A DNA stretch of 6,876 nt from Deltaproteobacteria bacterium. Its GTDB lineage: Bacteria > Myxococcota_A > UBA9160 > UBA4427. The position numbers and the translations under genes are program-made. The notes under the pieces were generated by a model. The model had not been told where the DNA came from. It did no database searches and saw nothing but the letters and a program-made list of their open reading frames with translations. The stretch covers positions 1 through 6,876 of the forward strand of contig DRKE01000137.1 of assembly GCA_011051925.1 (NCBI GenBank). Reading direction: 5' to 3'. Positions 1 through 5,267 of this stretch are shown here, one piece after another. The number at the start of each line of letters is the position of its first letter. The first letter of the stretch is position 1.

Positions 1-30
1 AATTCCTGCATCCGGGAGAAAAATTCCTGC
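1..30. repeat. Direct repeat AATTCCTGC, 21 bp apart
   Basis: The 9-mer AATTCCTGC occurs at 1-9 and again at 22-30. The 21-bp period is about two helical turns, so both copies face the same side of the helix, as is common for paired regulator sites. The 8-mer core ATTCCTGC also appears beside the tRNA-Arg gene near the other end of the window. No coding function is apparent. A regulatory role for the PEP-CTERM gene about 100 bp downstream is inference only. Confidence 0.4.
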
Positions 31-65
31 GATTTCCAGACACATCCCACCACCCATCCTGAGAG

Positions 66-87
66 CGGGAGTGCCTGGGTGCTCCCG
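66..87. other. Hairpin upstream of the PEP-CTERM gene
   Basis: GGGAG at 67-71 pairs with CTCCC at 82-86, extended outward by a C-G pair (66/87) and inward by two wobble pairs and a C-G pair, leaving a small loop. No T-run follows on either strand, so an intrinsic terminator is not well supported. It could be a leader structure of the gene at 136, or the tail structure of a transcript entering from the left. Confidence 0.35.
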
Positions 88-135
88 ATGGATCGCCTGC
101 CTCGGATGCGGACGGGCGGATAGCGGAGTGTGCAG

Positions 136-816
136 ATGCTGCCTTTCAAGATCGGACTCAAGAAATCGACGCCCTTCATGAGCGGATGGGGCGTCGCCCT
201 CCTCCTGCTCCTGATCGCGCTCCCTGGTCTCGCGGGGGCAGCGACGATCAGCACGACGGCGACCGTCTTCCACGGCGCCCCCTTGTCGCTCGTCATGACG
301 ATCGACGACGACAGCGCGCTCGCGGATCCCGGCGACCTCGTGATCACCCTGGAACTCGAAGTCGGTTCCAACATCGGAGACATCCGCGGATTCTACGCCC
401 ACGTCTCCGACGAAAGCCTCCTGAGCGGGCTTTCCATCACGGGTCCCGACATCACCTCGAGCGATTTCGCGGCGAACGATGTCGGCGATTTCGGTCCCGG
501 CTTCAACTTCAACGTCGCCGGTTCGCCCTGCCCCTGCGATCTCGGCGCCGAGATCGGGACGGCGAGCATCGCGCCGGGGGACGACATCCGGATCACGACC
601 TTCATCCTCTCCCACGCGAGTGAGGATCTGACCCTCGGACTCTTCGCCGGACAGTCTTTCGGCGTCTGGGTCGACAGCGTCAGTCGCCTCGGCAAGGAGC
701 GGCAGGTCGGCCACGTGACGAAGCTTTCCGGCATCGTTCCCGTCCCCGAGCCCACGACGGCCCTCCTGATGGCACTCGGACTCGCGGGACTCACGATCGG
801 CGGCCGTCGGCGCTAG
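136..816 (+). CDS. PEP-CTERM sorting domain protein
   Basis: This is a 226-residue exported protein. The N-terminus has lysines (K5, K9, K10) followed by a hydrophobic stretch at about 19-35 ending in Ala-Gly-Ala-Ala, a signal peptide. The C-terminus has the complete tripartite sorting signal: Pro-Glu-Pro at 204-206, a hydrophobic helix, then Arg-Arg-Arg at the end. In known systems exosortase (EpsH/XrtA type) recognises this signal and the product goes to the cell surface or extracellular matrix. The mature middle part is acidic and probably beta-rich, with one Cys-Pro-Cys-x-Cys-like patch, and I recognise no enzymatic motif. ATG at 136 is preferred because GGAG at 125-128 lies 7 nt upstream; GTG at 130 in the same frame is the alternative. 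No exosortase gene is in the window. Its stop overlaps that of the convergent sulfotransferase gene. Confidence 0.88.
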   Translation: MLPFKIGLKKSTPFMSGWGVALLLLLIALPGLAGAATISTTATVFHGAPLSLVMTIDDDSALADPGDLVITLELEVGSNIGDIRGFYAHVSDESLLSGLSITGPDITSSDFAANDVGDFGPGFNFNVAGSPCPCDLGAEIGTASIAPGDDIRITTFILSHASEDLTLGLFAGQSFGVWVDSVSRLGKERQVGHVTKLSGIVPVPEPTTALLMALGLAGLTIGGRRR

Positions 817-1643
817 CGGACTGCGCAAGCCCGGCGATCTGCGCCGGGACCGGAAAGAAGCGGTCCGAAGGCGGTCTCGATCGCCGCATGATCGTCGACG
901 TCGACGATCGCGGCGCCGGCCGATCGCGCTTCGCGACCCGCCTCGACATGCAGGAACTCGAAGATCGCCCATCGATGTTCTTCGTCCGATCGCTCGAGAC
1001 GCTTCCTGAAGAACCGTCTCAGGCGGCTCGTCGCCTCGCCCCGCCCGAGCCCGCCCATCCGCTCGAAGCGGGATGGAGCGAGATCCGGAAAGCGACGACG
1101 CATCTTCTCGCGAAGCGGCGGCTGCAGCCAGGCCAGGACCAGTTGCATCGGCAGGAAATAGGCCGGATCGACCCGGTAGGACCTGAACTGGTCCCTCGGA
1201 TCCCGCTCGAGGAAGAAGTGACGGGCGCGGGGATGGCGCGCTGTGAACCACGCGATCCGATAGGCGCTGCGGTTCAGCTTGAACAGGACCGAAGAGCGGG
1301 GGCTCCGATCGATGAGACGATCGAAATAGGGACCCGGATCATTCTCCGGCCCGAAGCGATGGAAGGCGAAGCGCTCCTCGAATCCCTCGACCCCGATCCC
1401 GGACGCCGGAAGCAGCGTCCGATACGCCTGCCAGTACCCGCCAGCCAGCGGGGGATGGCGAAGATCCCCCCGAGCCCGGGCGTCTTCACCGAGAGCGCTC
1501 GCATCCAACGTGGCAAGCGCTTCGTTCAGCGGTTCGTAGTAGCATCGGTATCGCCCGCTCTCCCGGAAACGCCCGAAGAGCCAGGTCGAACGCGCGCGCC
1601 ACATCGAATGCAGAAAGACGATCTGCCGTGCCCTGCCCTCCAT
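813..1643 (-). CDS. Sulfotransferase-like P-loop protein
   Basis: This is a 276-residue protein resembling PAPS-dependent sulfotransferases. The N-terminal strand-loop (FLHSMWRARSTWLF, about 10-23) sits where the family has its 5'-phosphosulfate-binding loop, and a Tyr-Tyr-Glu-Pro segment follows at 35-38. At 147-155 RDPRDQFRS matches the 3'-phosphate-binding motif Arg-Asp-Pro-Arg-Asp-x-x-x-Ser. Known members move sulfate from PAPS to sugars, lipids or proteins; the acceptor here cannot be told. The ATG at 1643 follows an AAGGGG ribosome-binding site with about 6 nt spacing, so upstream in-frame codons belong to the antisense-free shadow of the preceding gene. It begins 25 bp after the stop of the YcaQ-like gene and is probably co-transcribed with it. 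The family call is fairly firm, the specific function open. Confidence 0.75.
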   Translation of the reverse strand: MEGRARQIVFLHSMWRARSTWLFGRFRESGRYRCYYEPLNEALATLDASALGEDARARGDLRHPPLAGGYWQAYRTLLPASGIGVEGFEERFAFHRFGPENDPGPYFDRLIDRSPRSSVLFKLNRSAYRIAWFTARHPRARHFFLERDPRDQFRSYRVDPAYFLPMQLVLAWLQPPLREKMRRRFPDLAPSRFERMGGLGRGEATSRLRRFFRKRLERSDEEHRWAIFEFLHVEAGREARSAGAAIVDVDDHAAIETAFGPLLSGPGADRRACAVR

Positions 1644-1668
1644 CGTGATCCCCTTCCGCCGGCCCGCG

Positions 1669-2880
1669 TCAGTCCGCGAGGGCCGCGACCTCCTTGCGAA
1701 GCGCGGCCACGAGGTTTCCGCGGCGCCCGACGACGACCCGGGCCGGACCGACGAATCGGGCGAGCTGGACGAGTTCCCGCGCGGCCGCGGCGGCGACCGT
1801 TCCCGGCGCGGCCCCCTCTTCGACATGGGCCGAAAGGACGCGAAGCCGCCCCGCTTCCTGATCCGTCTTGAGATCGAAGCGTCCGACGAGTCGATCGCCC
1901 AGCAGGAAGGGCAGCACGTAGTAGCCGTGCCGGCGCTTCGCTTCGGGTGTGTAGATCTCGAGGCGATAGTCGAAACCGAAGAGGGCGCGGATCCGCTTGC
2001 GGTTCCAGACGACGGGATCGAAGGGGGAAAGCAGCGCCGCCGCATGGATCGAGCGTGGCCGCATGGCCTCCGGATGTCGATAGGCGGGCTGGCGCCATCC
2101 CTCGACCCAACAGCGAACGAGCCTGCGATCCTCGACCAGCGCCTCGATCCTCGCGCGGGTCGGACGAGGCGGCAATCGGAAATAGTCGACGAGACAATCG
2201 GCGCTCGCGATCCCATGAGCGCGGGCGGAACGCAGGATGAGCTCGTCGAGGGCTGCTTCGAATCCGGGCGTGGAGCAGCGAAGGATCCTCCCAGGCACGA
2301 TCCGCTCCAGAAGATCGAATCTCTTCACGAAGCGCCTGTTCCGACGAACCCCGAGCTCTCCGACGCGATAGAGCCAGTCGAGGGCGACCGCGCCCGCAGA
2401 GCGACTGCCCCACCCTCTTCCCGATCGGGGACGGGGATCGGAGAGTTCCCCCGCCGTCAGCGCCCCCCGCGCCTTCACCTCGTCGAGAACCGCCCCGACA
2501 TATCCCGGATCCTTCTTCGCGAGCGCATGGAGATGCTTCCAGGTCCGCCCCTGGCGGGCCTGGTCCTTCGACCAGCGCAACCAGGGCTCCGACTCGACGG
2601 GCAGGAGCGAGGCTTCATGACTCCAGGCCTCGAACCATTCCCCATCGTCGTAGGCGATCTCGTCGAGCAGTTCGCTTCGATAGGGTCCCAGGCGCGAGAA
2701 GAGGGGCATGTACTGTGTACGGATCACGACCGGCACGGAATCGAGCTGCAGCAGATGAAGCCGTCGCATCGTCTTGCGGAGATGCCGCCGATCGATCCGT
2801 CCCTTCGGCCGTGCCCCCCCGAAACCCTGGGCGTGAAGTGCGATCCTGCGGGCCTGGACGATCGAGATCTCTTCGCTCAT
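1669..2880 (-). CDS. ycaQ: YcaQ/AlkX-family DNA glycosylase (winged-helix, HTH_42)
   Basis: This 403-residue protein belongs to the YcaQ/AlkZ family (HTH_42, formerly DUF1006). Family members are bacterial DNA glycosylases that excise bulky alkylated bases and unhook interstrand crosslinks. The catalytic region reads LLQLDSVPVV at 43-52. Gln45-Leu46-Asp47 is the Q-hydrophobic-D form typical of the E. coli YcaQ/AlkX branch, as opposed to QxQ in AlkZ resistance proteins of antibiotic clusters. Other family hallmarks are the WSHEASLLPV segment, and near the C-terminus LLSPFDPVVWNR, FGFDYRLEIYTP and YYVLPFLLGDRLVGR. Length is normal for the family. The start at MSEEISIVQARRIAL aligns with the usual family N-terminus. 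No Shine-Dalgarno is seen before it, and a promoter-like TAGTTT lies just upstream, so the message may be leaderless. It is divergent from the mer-like cassette. Confidence 0.9.
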   Translation of the reverse strand: MSEEISIVQARRIALHAQGFGGARPKGRIDRRHLRKTMRRLHLLQLDSVPVVIRTQYMPLFSRLGPYRSELLDEIAYDDGEWFEAWSHEASLLPVESEPWLRWSKDQARQGRTWKHLHALAKKDPGYVGAVLDEVKARGALTAGELSDPRPRSGRGWGSRSAGAVALDWLYRVGELGVRRNRRFVKRFDLLERIVPGRILRCSTPGFEAALDELILRSARAHGIASADCLVDYFRLPPRPTRARIEALVEDRRLVRCWVEGWRQPAYRHPEAMRPRSIHAAALLSPFDPVVWNRKRIRALFGFDYRLEIYTPEAKRRHGYYVLPFLLGDRLVGRFDLKTDQEAGRLRVLSAHVEEGAAPGTVAAAAARELVQLARFVGPARVVVGRRGNLVAALRKEVAALAD

Positions 2881-3073
2881 GGAAGGGCAAACTAGCCCGG
2901 ATCGTTCGCGACCCCCAAGGCAGGAAGGCCGTCGAGGAGGTGGACGACCCGGAGTGCGAACCCGAGCACGCCAGCGCCGAAAGACCACGCAAGATCCGAT
3001 CGGTATGCGGATCTGTCGAAGAATCGTGCCGTGTCCGGATCGGGGGATCTTGCTCTCGACCTCCTGCTTTGTC
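2881..3073. other. Divergent intergenic region with inverted repeat
   Basis: This stretch separates the leftward ycaQ-like gene from the rightward mer-like cassette. It contains a perfect 7-bp inverted repeat, AGATCCG at 2992-2998 and CGGATCT at 3008-3014, with a 9-nt spacer, a geometry suited to a dimeric regulator. A minus-strand open stretch here has a hydrophobic run (about 2900-2990), but it has no supported start or recognised family. I do not call a gene. Confidence 0.35.
2889..2918 (-). promoter_or_regulatory. Candidate promoter for the ycaQ-like gene
   Basis: On the minus strand TTGGGG (2918-2913) and TAGTTT (2894-2889) are separated by 18 nt. The -10-like box ends 8 nt before the ATG at 2880, which would place transcription initiation at or next to the start codon. 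This fits the absence of a ribosome-binding site (leaderless mRNA). Both hexamers are imperfect, so the call is tentative. Confidence 0.28.
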
Positions 3074-3105
3074 TTGACTCTGGACCATGGTCCATGGTCG
3101 ATACT
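3074..3105 (+). promoter_or_regulatory. MerR-family promoter/operator
   Basis: TTGACT (3074-3079) and GATACT (3100-3105) form -35 and -10 boxes with a 20-bp spacer, longer than the usual 17. Such long spacers characterise promoters activated by MerR-family regulators, which untwist the DNA. The spacer holds a perfect operator dyad, GACCATGG (3083-3090), one central T, then CCATGGTC (3092-3099). Predicted initiation near 3112 leaves a short leader before the ATG at 3126. The site should control the downstream three-gene cassette, regulator included. Confidence 0.8.
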
Positions 3106-3125
3106 GTCGCCATGGAGATCGAGAT

Positions 3126-3521
3126 ATGAAGAGTGGCCCGATGGCGAAGACAGCAGGCGTCGGGATCGACGCTGTTCGCTTCGACGGACGGGAAGGGTCG
3201 CTGCCCGGGTCCACAGGGCAATCTTCCGGGTCCCGCGACCCGGCGTCCGAGGCCGTGCCGGACCTTCAGTCCGTGAAGCGGGCCGAGGCATCGGCCTGTT
3301 CCCTGAACGCGATCTCGGAGCGGCTTCCCATCAATCGTGAACCGGACGCGAAAGCGGGAGACGTCGAGAAGCCCGCGGAAGAAGAACCGGCCGACCTCGA
3401 AGACCCGCTTCACTCTCTTCAGGAGATGAAGGAGACCCTCCGAAAAATCACGGAACGAGGACCCGGCCGAGACCCGACGAGCGACTGCTCGATCCTCCGG
3501 TCCAAGGGCCGGGAGGAATGA
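3126..3521 (+). CDS. Degenerate MerR-family metal-responsive regulator (possible pseudogene)
   Basis: This 131-residue product has MerR-family length and layout: N-terminal winged HTH (AKTAGVGIDAVRF, 7-19), a Pro-rich wing, a dimerisation helix (about 80-108) and a C-terminal metal loop (112-124). Compared with the consensus I know for this family, many signature residues are altered. The usual Tyr-Glu after VRF is Asp20-Gly21, Ser-Gly-Tyr-Arg is SGSR (33/34-37), and prolines occur in predicted helices (P45, P68, P83, P88, P94). The cysteine expected before Asp79-Val80 is Ala77, and the first cysteine of the C-terminal loop is Gly112; only Cys121 remains. No frameshift or stop is seen. GGAG at 3114-3117 lies 8 nt upstream of the ATG. 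It is either decaying by missense change or diverged to a new signal. Its stop overlaps the possible upstream start of merC. Confidence 0.75.
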   Translation: MKSGPMAKTAGVGIDAVRFDGREGSLPGSTGQSSGSRDPASEAVPDLQSVKRAEASACSLNAISERLPINREPDAKAGDVEKPAEEEPADLEDPLHSLQEMKETLRKITERGPGRDPTSDCSILRSKGREE

Positions 3522-3526
3522 CGGCC

Positions 3527-3943
3527 ATGAAACAGGAAACCGGACGCAGTGTTGTTGCGGTTCTTTCAGGCGTTGGAGCCTGGCTGGTCCCTGCCTGGGG
3601 TTGTCCCGTCTGCCTCTCGGCATTGGCTGGAACGATGAGCGCATTCGGGTTCGGCTTCATGGCGAGAGAAGGTGTCCTGACACCGTTGACGAGTGTTCTT
3701 CTGATCGGCTCGTTGTTGGCACTGGGTCTCAACGCGAAGCGGCGGAAATGCTATGGCGCGGTGGCACTCGGCGTCGTCGCGGCGGGCTTCATCGCTGGCA
3801 GCAAGTTCTTCCCGGCGCAATCGTGGCTCAGTCATGCGGGCCTGGCCGGGCTCCTCGGGGCGACGATCTGGAACATGCGAGTCGCGAACGGGCCCACCCC
3901 CTGCTCGCCCGAAAGGGAAGATGGATTTTCTCGAACCCACTGA
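3527..3943 (+). CDS. merC: MerC-like mercury transport membrane protein
   Basis: This 138-residue integral membrane protein has four predicted membrane segments (about 9-29, 50-68, 77-95, 101-117). MerC family members carry Hg(II) across the inner membrane. The diagnostic Cys-x-x-Cys lies at the end of segment 1 (GCPVC, C26 and C29), followed by a small-residue-rich SALAGTMSAFGFGFM stretch and an IWNM motif in segment 4, matching MerC layout. Two extra cysteines occur, C75 between segments 2 and 3 and C126 in the tail. GGAGG at 3512-3516 is 10 nt from ATG 3527. ATG 3518 overlaps the regulator stop (ATGA) but is only 1 nt from that site, so I prefer 3527. Codon use has more T-ending codons than the flanking genes. 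Mercury as substrate is inferred from family and context; no merA is in the window. Confidence 0.75.
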   Translation: MKQETGRSVVAVLSGVGAWLVPAWGCPVCLSALAGTMSAFGFGFMAREGVLTPLTSVLLIGSLLALGLNAKRRKCYGAVALGVVAAGFIAGSKFFPAQSWLSHAGLAGLLGATIWNMRVANGPTPCSPEREDGFSRTH

Positions 3944-3964
3944 AAACTGAAAGGAGATAGAAGA

Positions 3965-4222
3965 ATGAAACGAACAGTCGAAGTCTTCAGCGCAGGTTGT
4001 CCCGCGTGCGACGACGCGGTGAAGCTGGTGAAGGAAACGGCGTGCCCGTCCTGTGAGGTCCGGGTTCTGGATATGAACGACCCTGGAGTGGGTGCGCGCG
4101 CCCGCGAACTCGGCATCGGAACCGTTCCCGCAGTGGTCGTGGATGGTCAGCTTGCAAGCTGCTGCCAATCGGGTGGCCCCACGGTAGAGGGACTCCGTGC
4201 GGCCGGCGTCGGGGTGGCGTAG
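3965..4222 (+). CDS. Small Cys-rich thioredoxin-fold protein of mer-like cassette
   Basis: This is an 85-residue soluble protein with a minimal thioredoxin/glutaredoxin fold. The first strand (VEVFSAG) is followed by C12-Pro-Ala-C15, the usual redox site, then a helix. A second C27-Pro-Ser-C30 precedes the VRVLDM strand. T53-V54-P55 supplies the cis-proline loop, and C66-C67 sit in the last turn. Six cysteines in 85 residues suggest thiol-disulfide exchange or metal hand-off. Similar short proteins are known beside MerR/MerC-type genes. A strong AGGAG (3952-3956) lies 8 nt before the ATG, and the gene starts 21 bp after merC, so it should be the third gene of the same transcript. A role in reducing or receiving metal from the MerC-like protein is inference. 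Confidence 0.8.
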   Translation: MKRTVEVFSAGCPACDDAVKLVKETACPSCEVRVLDMNDPGVGARARELGIGTVPAVVVDGQLASCCQSGGPTVEGLRAAGVGVA

Positions 4223-4324
4223 GACGGCCGAGGGACGCGAAGTCAGCGCATCATCCTTTCTGTCTCTCCTCTGGCGGATTCGGATTGATTCTTCCCGGTC
4301 GACCCTGATGAAACAGCGACGGGC

Positions 4325-4762
4325 CTATCGCGATCGACCGATCGGATTCTCCCAGCGGAGCCCGGGGAATCGACCGAAGTCCCCGTCCGTCGAAGCGACG
4401 CTGCATCCGTGATCGATGGCGAGCGCCGCGAGTTGTGTGTCGGGAATGAGGTTTCCGGTCGGCGCGACCTGCGTGACAAGCTCTGCCAGGATCTCCCGAA
4501 ATCGCTCGGAGGGCGCCGGGATCCAGGCGGATTCGCAGTCGAGCCACTCTTCGATCTGTTGCCATGCGGAGCCGACGGGTTCGGGCCGAGCGAATACGCG
4601 GGGATTGGTGACGAGTCGAAGGAAGGCAAGCAGGCTCGACCAGGGAAGCCCCACGCGTGTGCGGCCATTCAGCCGATCGTCGAGCCACTCGCGCGCGGCG
4701 GCATGTTGCTCGAAGTCGGAGACGTGCGAATAGACGAGGATATTGGCATCGACGAGGATCAG
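4325..4762 (-). CDS. vapC: VapC-type PIN-domain toxin, probable CTG start
   Basis: This 145-residue PIN-domain ribonuclease matches the mycobacterial-type PIN toxin subfamily. The reading begins Ile-Leu-Val-Asp-Ala-Asn-Ile-Leu-Val-Tyr with catalytic Asp5. It continues through GLPWSSLLAFLRLVTNPRVF (38-57), a third-position acid in DTQLAALAIDHG (Asp108), and STDGDFGRFPGL with Asp126 and Asp128. Such toxins cleave RNA and are blocked by a paired VapB. The frame contains no ATG, GTG or TTG between an upstream stop and the conserved N-terminus. The CTG at 4762-4760 lies exactly where the family's initiator Met belongs and overlaps the antitoxin stop (CTGA), with a GGGAG about 10 nt upstream. A GTG at 4654 would delete strand 1 and the first catalytic Asp. 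If CTG is not used, the gene may be start-codon-mutated. Confidence 0.8.
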   Translation of the reverse strand: MILVDANILVYSHVSDFEQHAAAREWLDDRLNGRTRVGLPWSSLLAFLRLVTNPRVFARPEPVGSAWQQIEEWLDCESAWIPAPSERFREILAELVTQVAPTGNLIPDTQLAALAIDHGCSVASTDGDFGRFPGLRWENPIGRSR

Positions 4763-5007
4763 CGGAGTCCATCTCCCTCGGTTGCGGCGAGCACCTCGGC
4801 GATGTCATCAACGTTGCCGATCAGGCATCCGCCGAGCGAGACGGCCTTGGTCGTATGCGCCTTTCGCGGCTGCTCTGGCGCTTCGAGTCGGGCCAGGCCC
4901 TCGCGCAGCGCCTGGTTCACGACGTCCCGCAGAGTCAGTCCGCGCTGCTTGCGGAGTCGCTCGATCCGCTTCGCGACATCGTCGTCGAGGGTGAGGGTCG
5001 TTCGCAT
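4759..5007 (-). CDS. vapB: VapB-type ribbon-helix-helix antitoxin
   Basis: This is an 82-residue antitoxin. The N-terminal strand MRTTLTLDDDVAKRIERL and the helix-turn-helix-like LTLRDVVNQALREGLARL (24-41) give a ribbon-helix-helix DNA-binding domain. The C-terminal tail (about 45-82) would wrap the toxin and block its active site. Known VapB proteins bind the operon promoter and autorepress, more strongly in complex with VapC. ATG at 5007 begins directly at the RHH strand. An in-frame ATG at 5019 would add four residues. No convincing Shine-Dalgarno is seen before either, and an AT-rich -10-like box overlaps 5019-5025. The stop overlaps the toxin's CTG, indicating translational coupling. Confidence 0.85.
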   Translation of the reverse strand: MRTTLTLDDDVAKRIERLRKQRGLTLRDVVNQALREGLARLEAPEQPRKAHTTKAVSLGGCLIGNVDDIAEVLAATEGDGLR

Positions 5008-5018
5008 CCATCGAAGCA

Positions 5019-5057
5019 TATATAAGGTGATGTCTTGATGCCAGGCGGCGGCTGGCA
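5019..5057 (-). promoter_or_regulatory. Candidate vapBC promoter and operator
   Basis: On the minus strand TTATAT/TATATA (5025-5019) is the only strongly AT-rich hexamer near the antitoxin start and could be a -10 box. Just upstream, where the -35 region would lie, is a perfect inverted repeat: TGCCAG (5039-5044), a 7-nt spacer, and CTGGCA (5052-5057). This position suits autorepression by the antitoxin or the VapBC complex. No good -35 hexamer is seen. Confidence 0.4.
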
Positions 5058-5267
5058 ATCGTTTCACGTGTCGACTGTGCACCTTTGTCTGCGCCTCTTG
5101 CCCCTTCCCCGCCTCTATGGGCTCTTCGAAAAGCCATCAGACGATCCGATCGCATCGGAGTCGCGTCCCGAGGCGCTACGATCCCGGCGGGAGGCGCAGC
5201 CATCCCGACGACAACGATCCCGATCGGCAGTCGGCCGCCGTCCGCGGAACATCGAAAGAGAAGTCGA
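5058..5267. other. Intergenic region upstream of the DUF4056 gene
   Basis: The open frame of the DUF4056 gene extends back to a TTG near 5085, but the extension encodes low-complexity Pro/Arg/Ser-rich sequence lying before a proper signal peptide, so I treat it as untranslated. No confident sigma-70-type promoter, terminator or RNA gene is visible. Confidence 0.45.

Noticed and set aside
1644..2216. Upstream in-frame extension of the sulfotransferase-like gene (open back to 2216, minus)
   Set aside because: It overlaps the YcaQ-like gene in another frame, has Arg/Ser/Pro-rich shadow composition, and the ATG at 1643 has a good ribosome-binding site and begins at the conserved domain.
888..2895. 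Long plus-strand open frames opposite the sulfotransferase and YcaQ-like genes
   Set aside because: They are antisense shadows in GC-rich DNA with no recognisable domain, while the minus-strand products carry clear family motifs.
2881..3291. Upstream extension of the YcaQ-like frame across the mer-like promoter
   Set aside because: Composition is low-complexity, it crosses the operator, and the family N-terminus begins at the ATG at 2880.
2892..3644. Minus-strand open frame antisense to the regulator, with a hydrophobic run near its end
   Set aside because: It is antisense to the MerR-like gene for most of its length and the hydrophobic part has no supported start or family. A decayed membrane-protein fragment at about 2892-3050 cannot be excluded.
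3566..4168. Minus-strand open frames opposite merC and the thioredoxin-fold gene
   Set aside because: No domain resemblance; the plus-strand genes have ribosome-binding sites, membrane segments and CxxC motifs.
4223..4324. Possible terminator between the convergent thioredoxin-fold and vapC genes
   Set aside because: No stable hairpin followed by a T-run was found on either strand.
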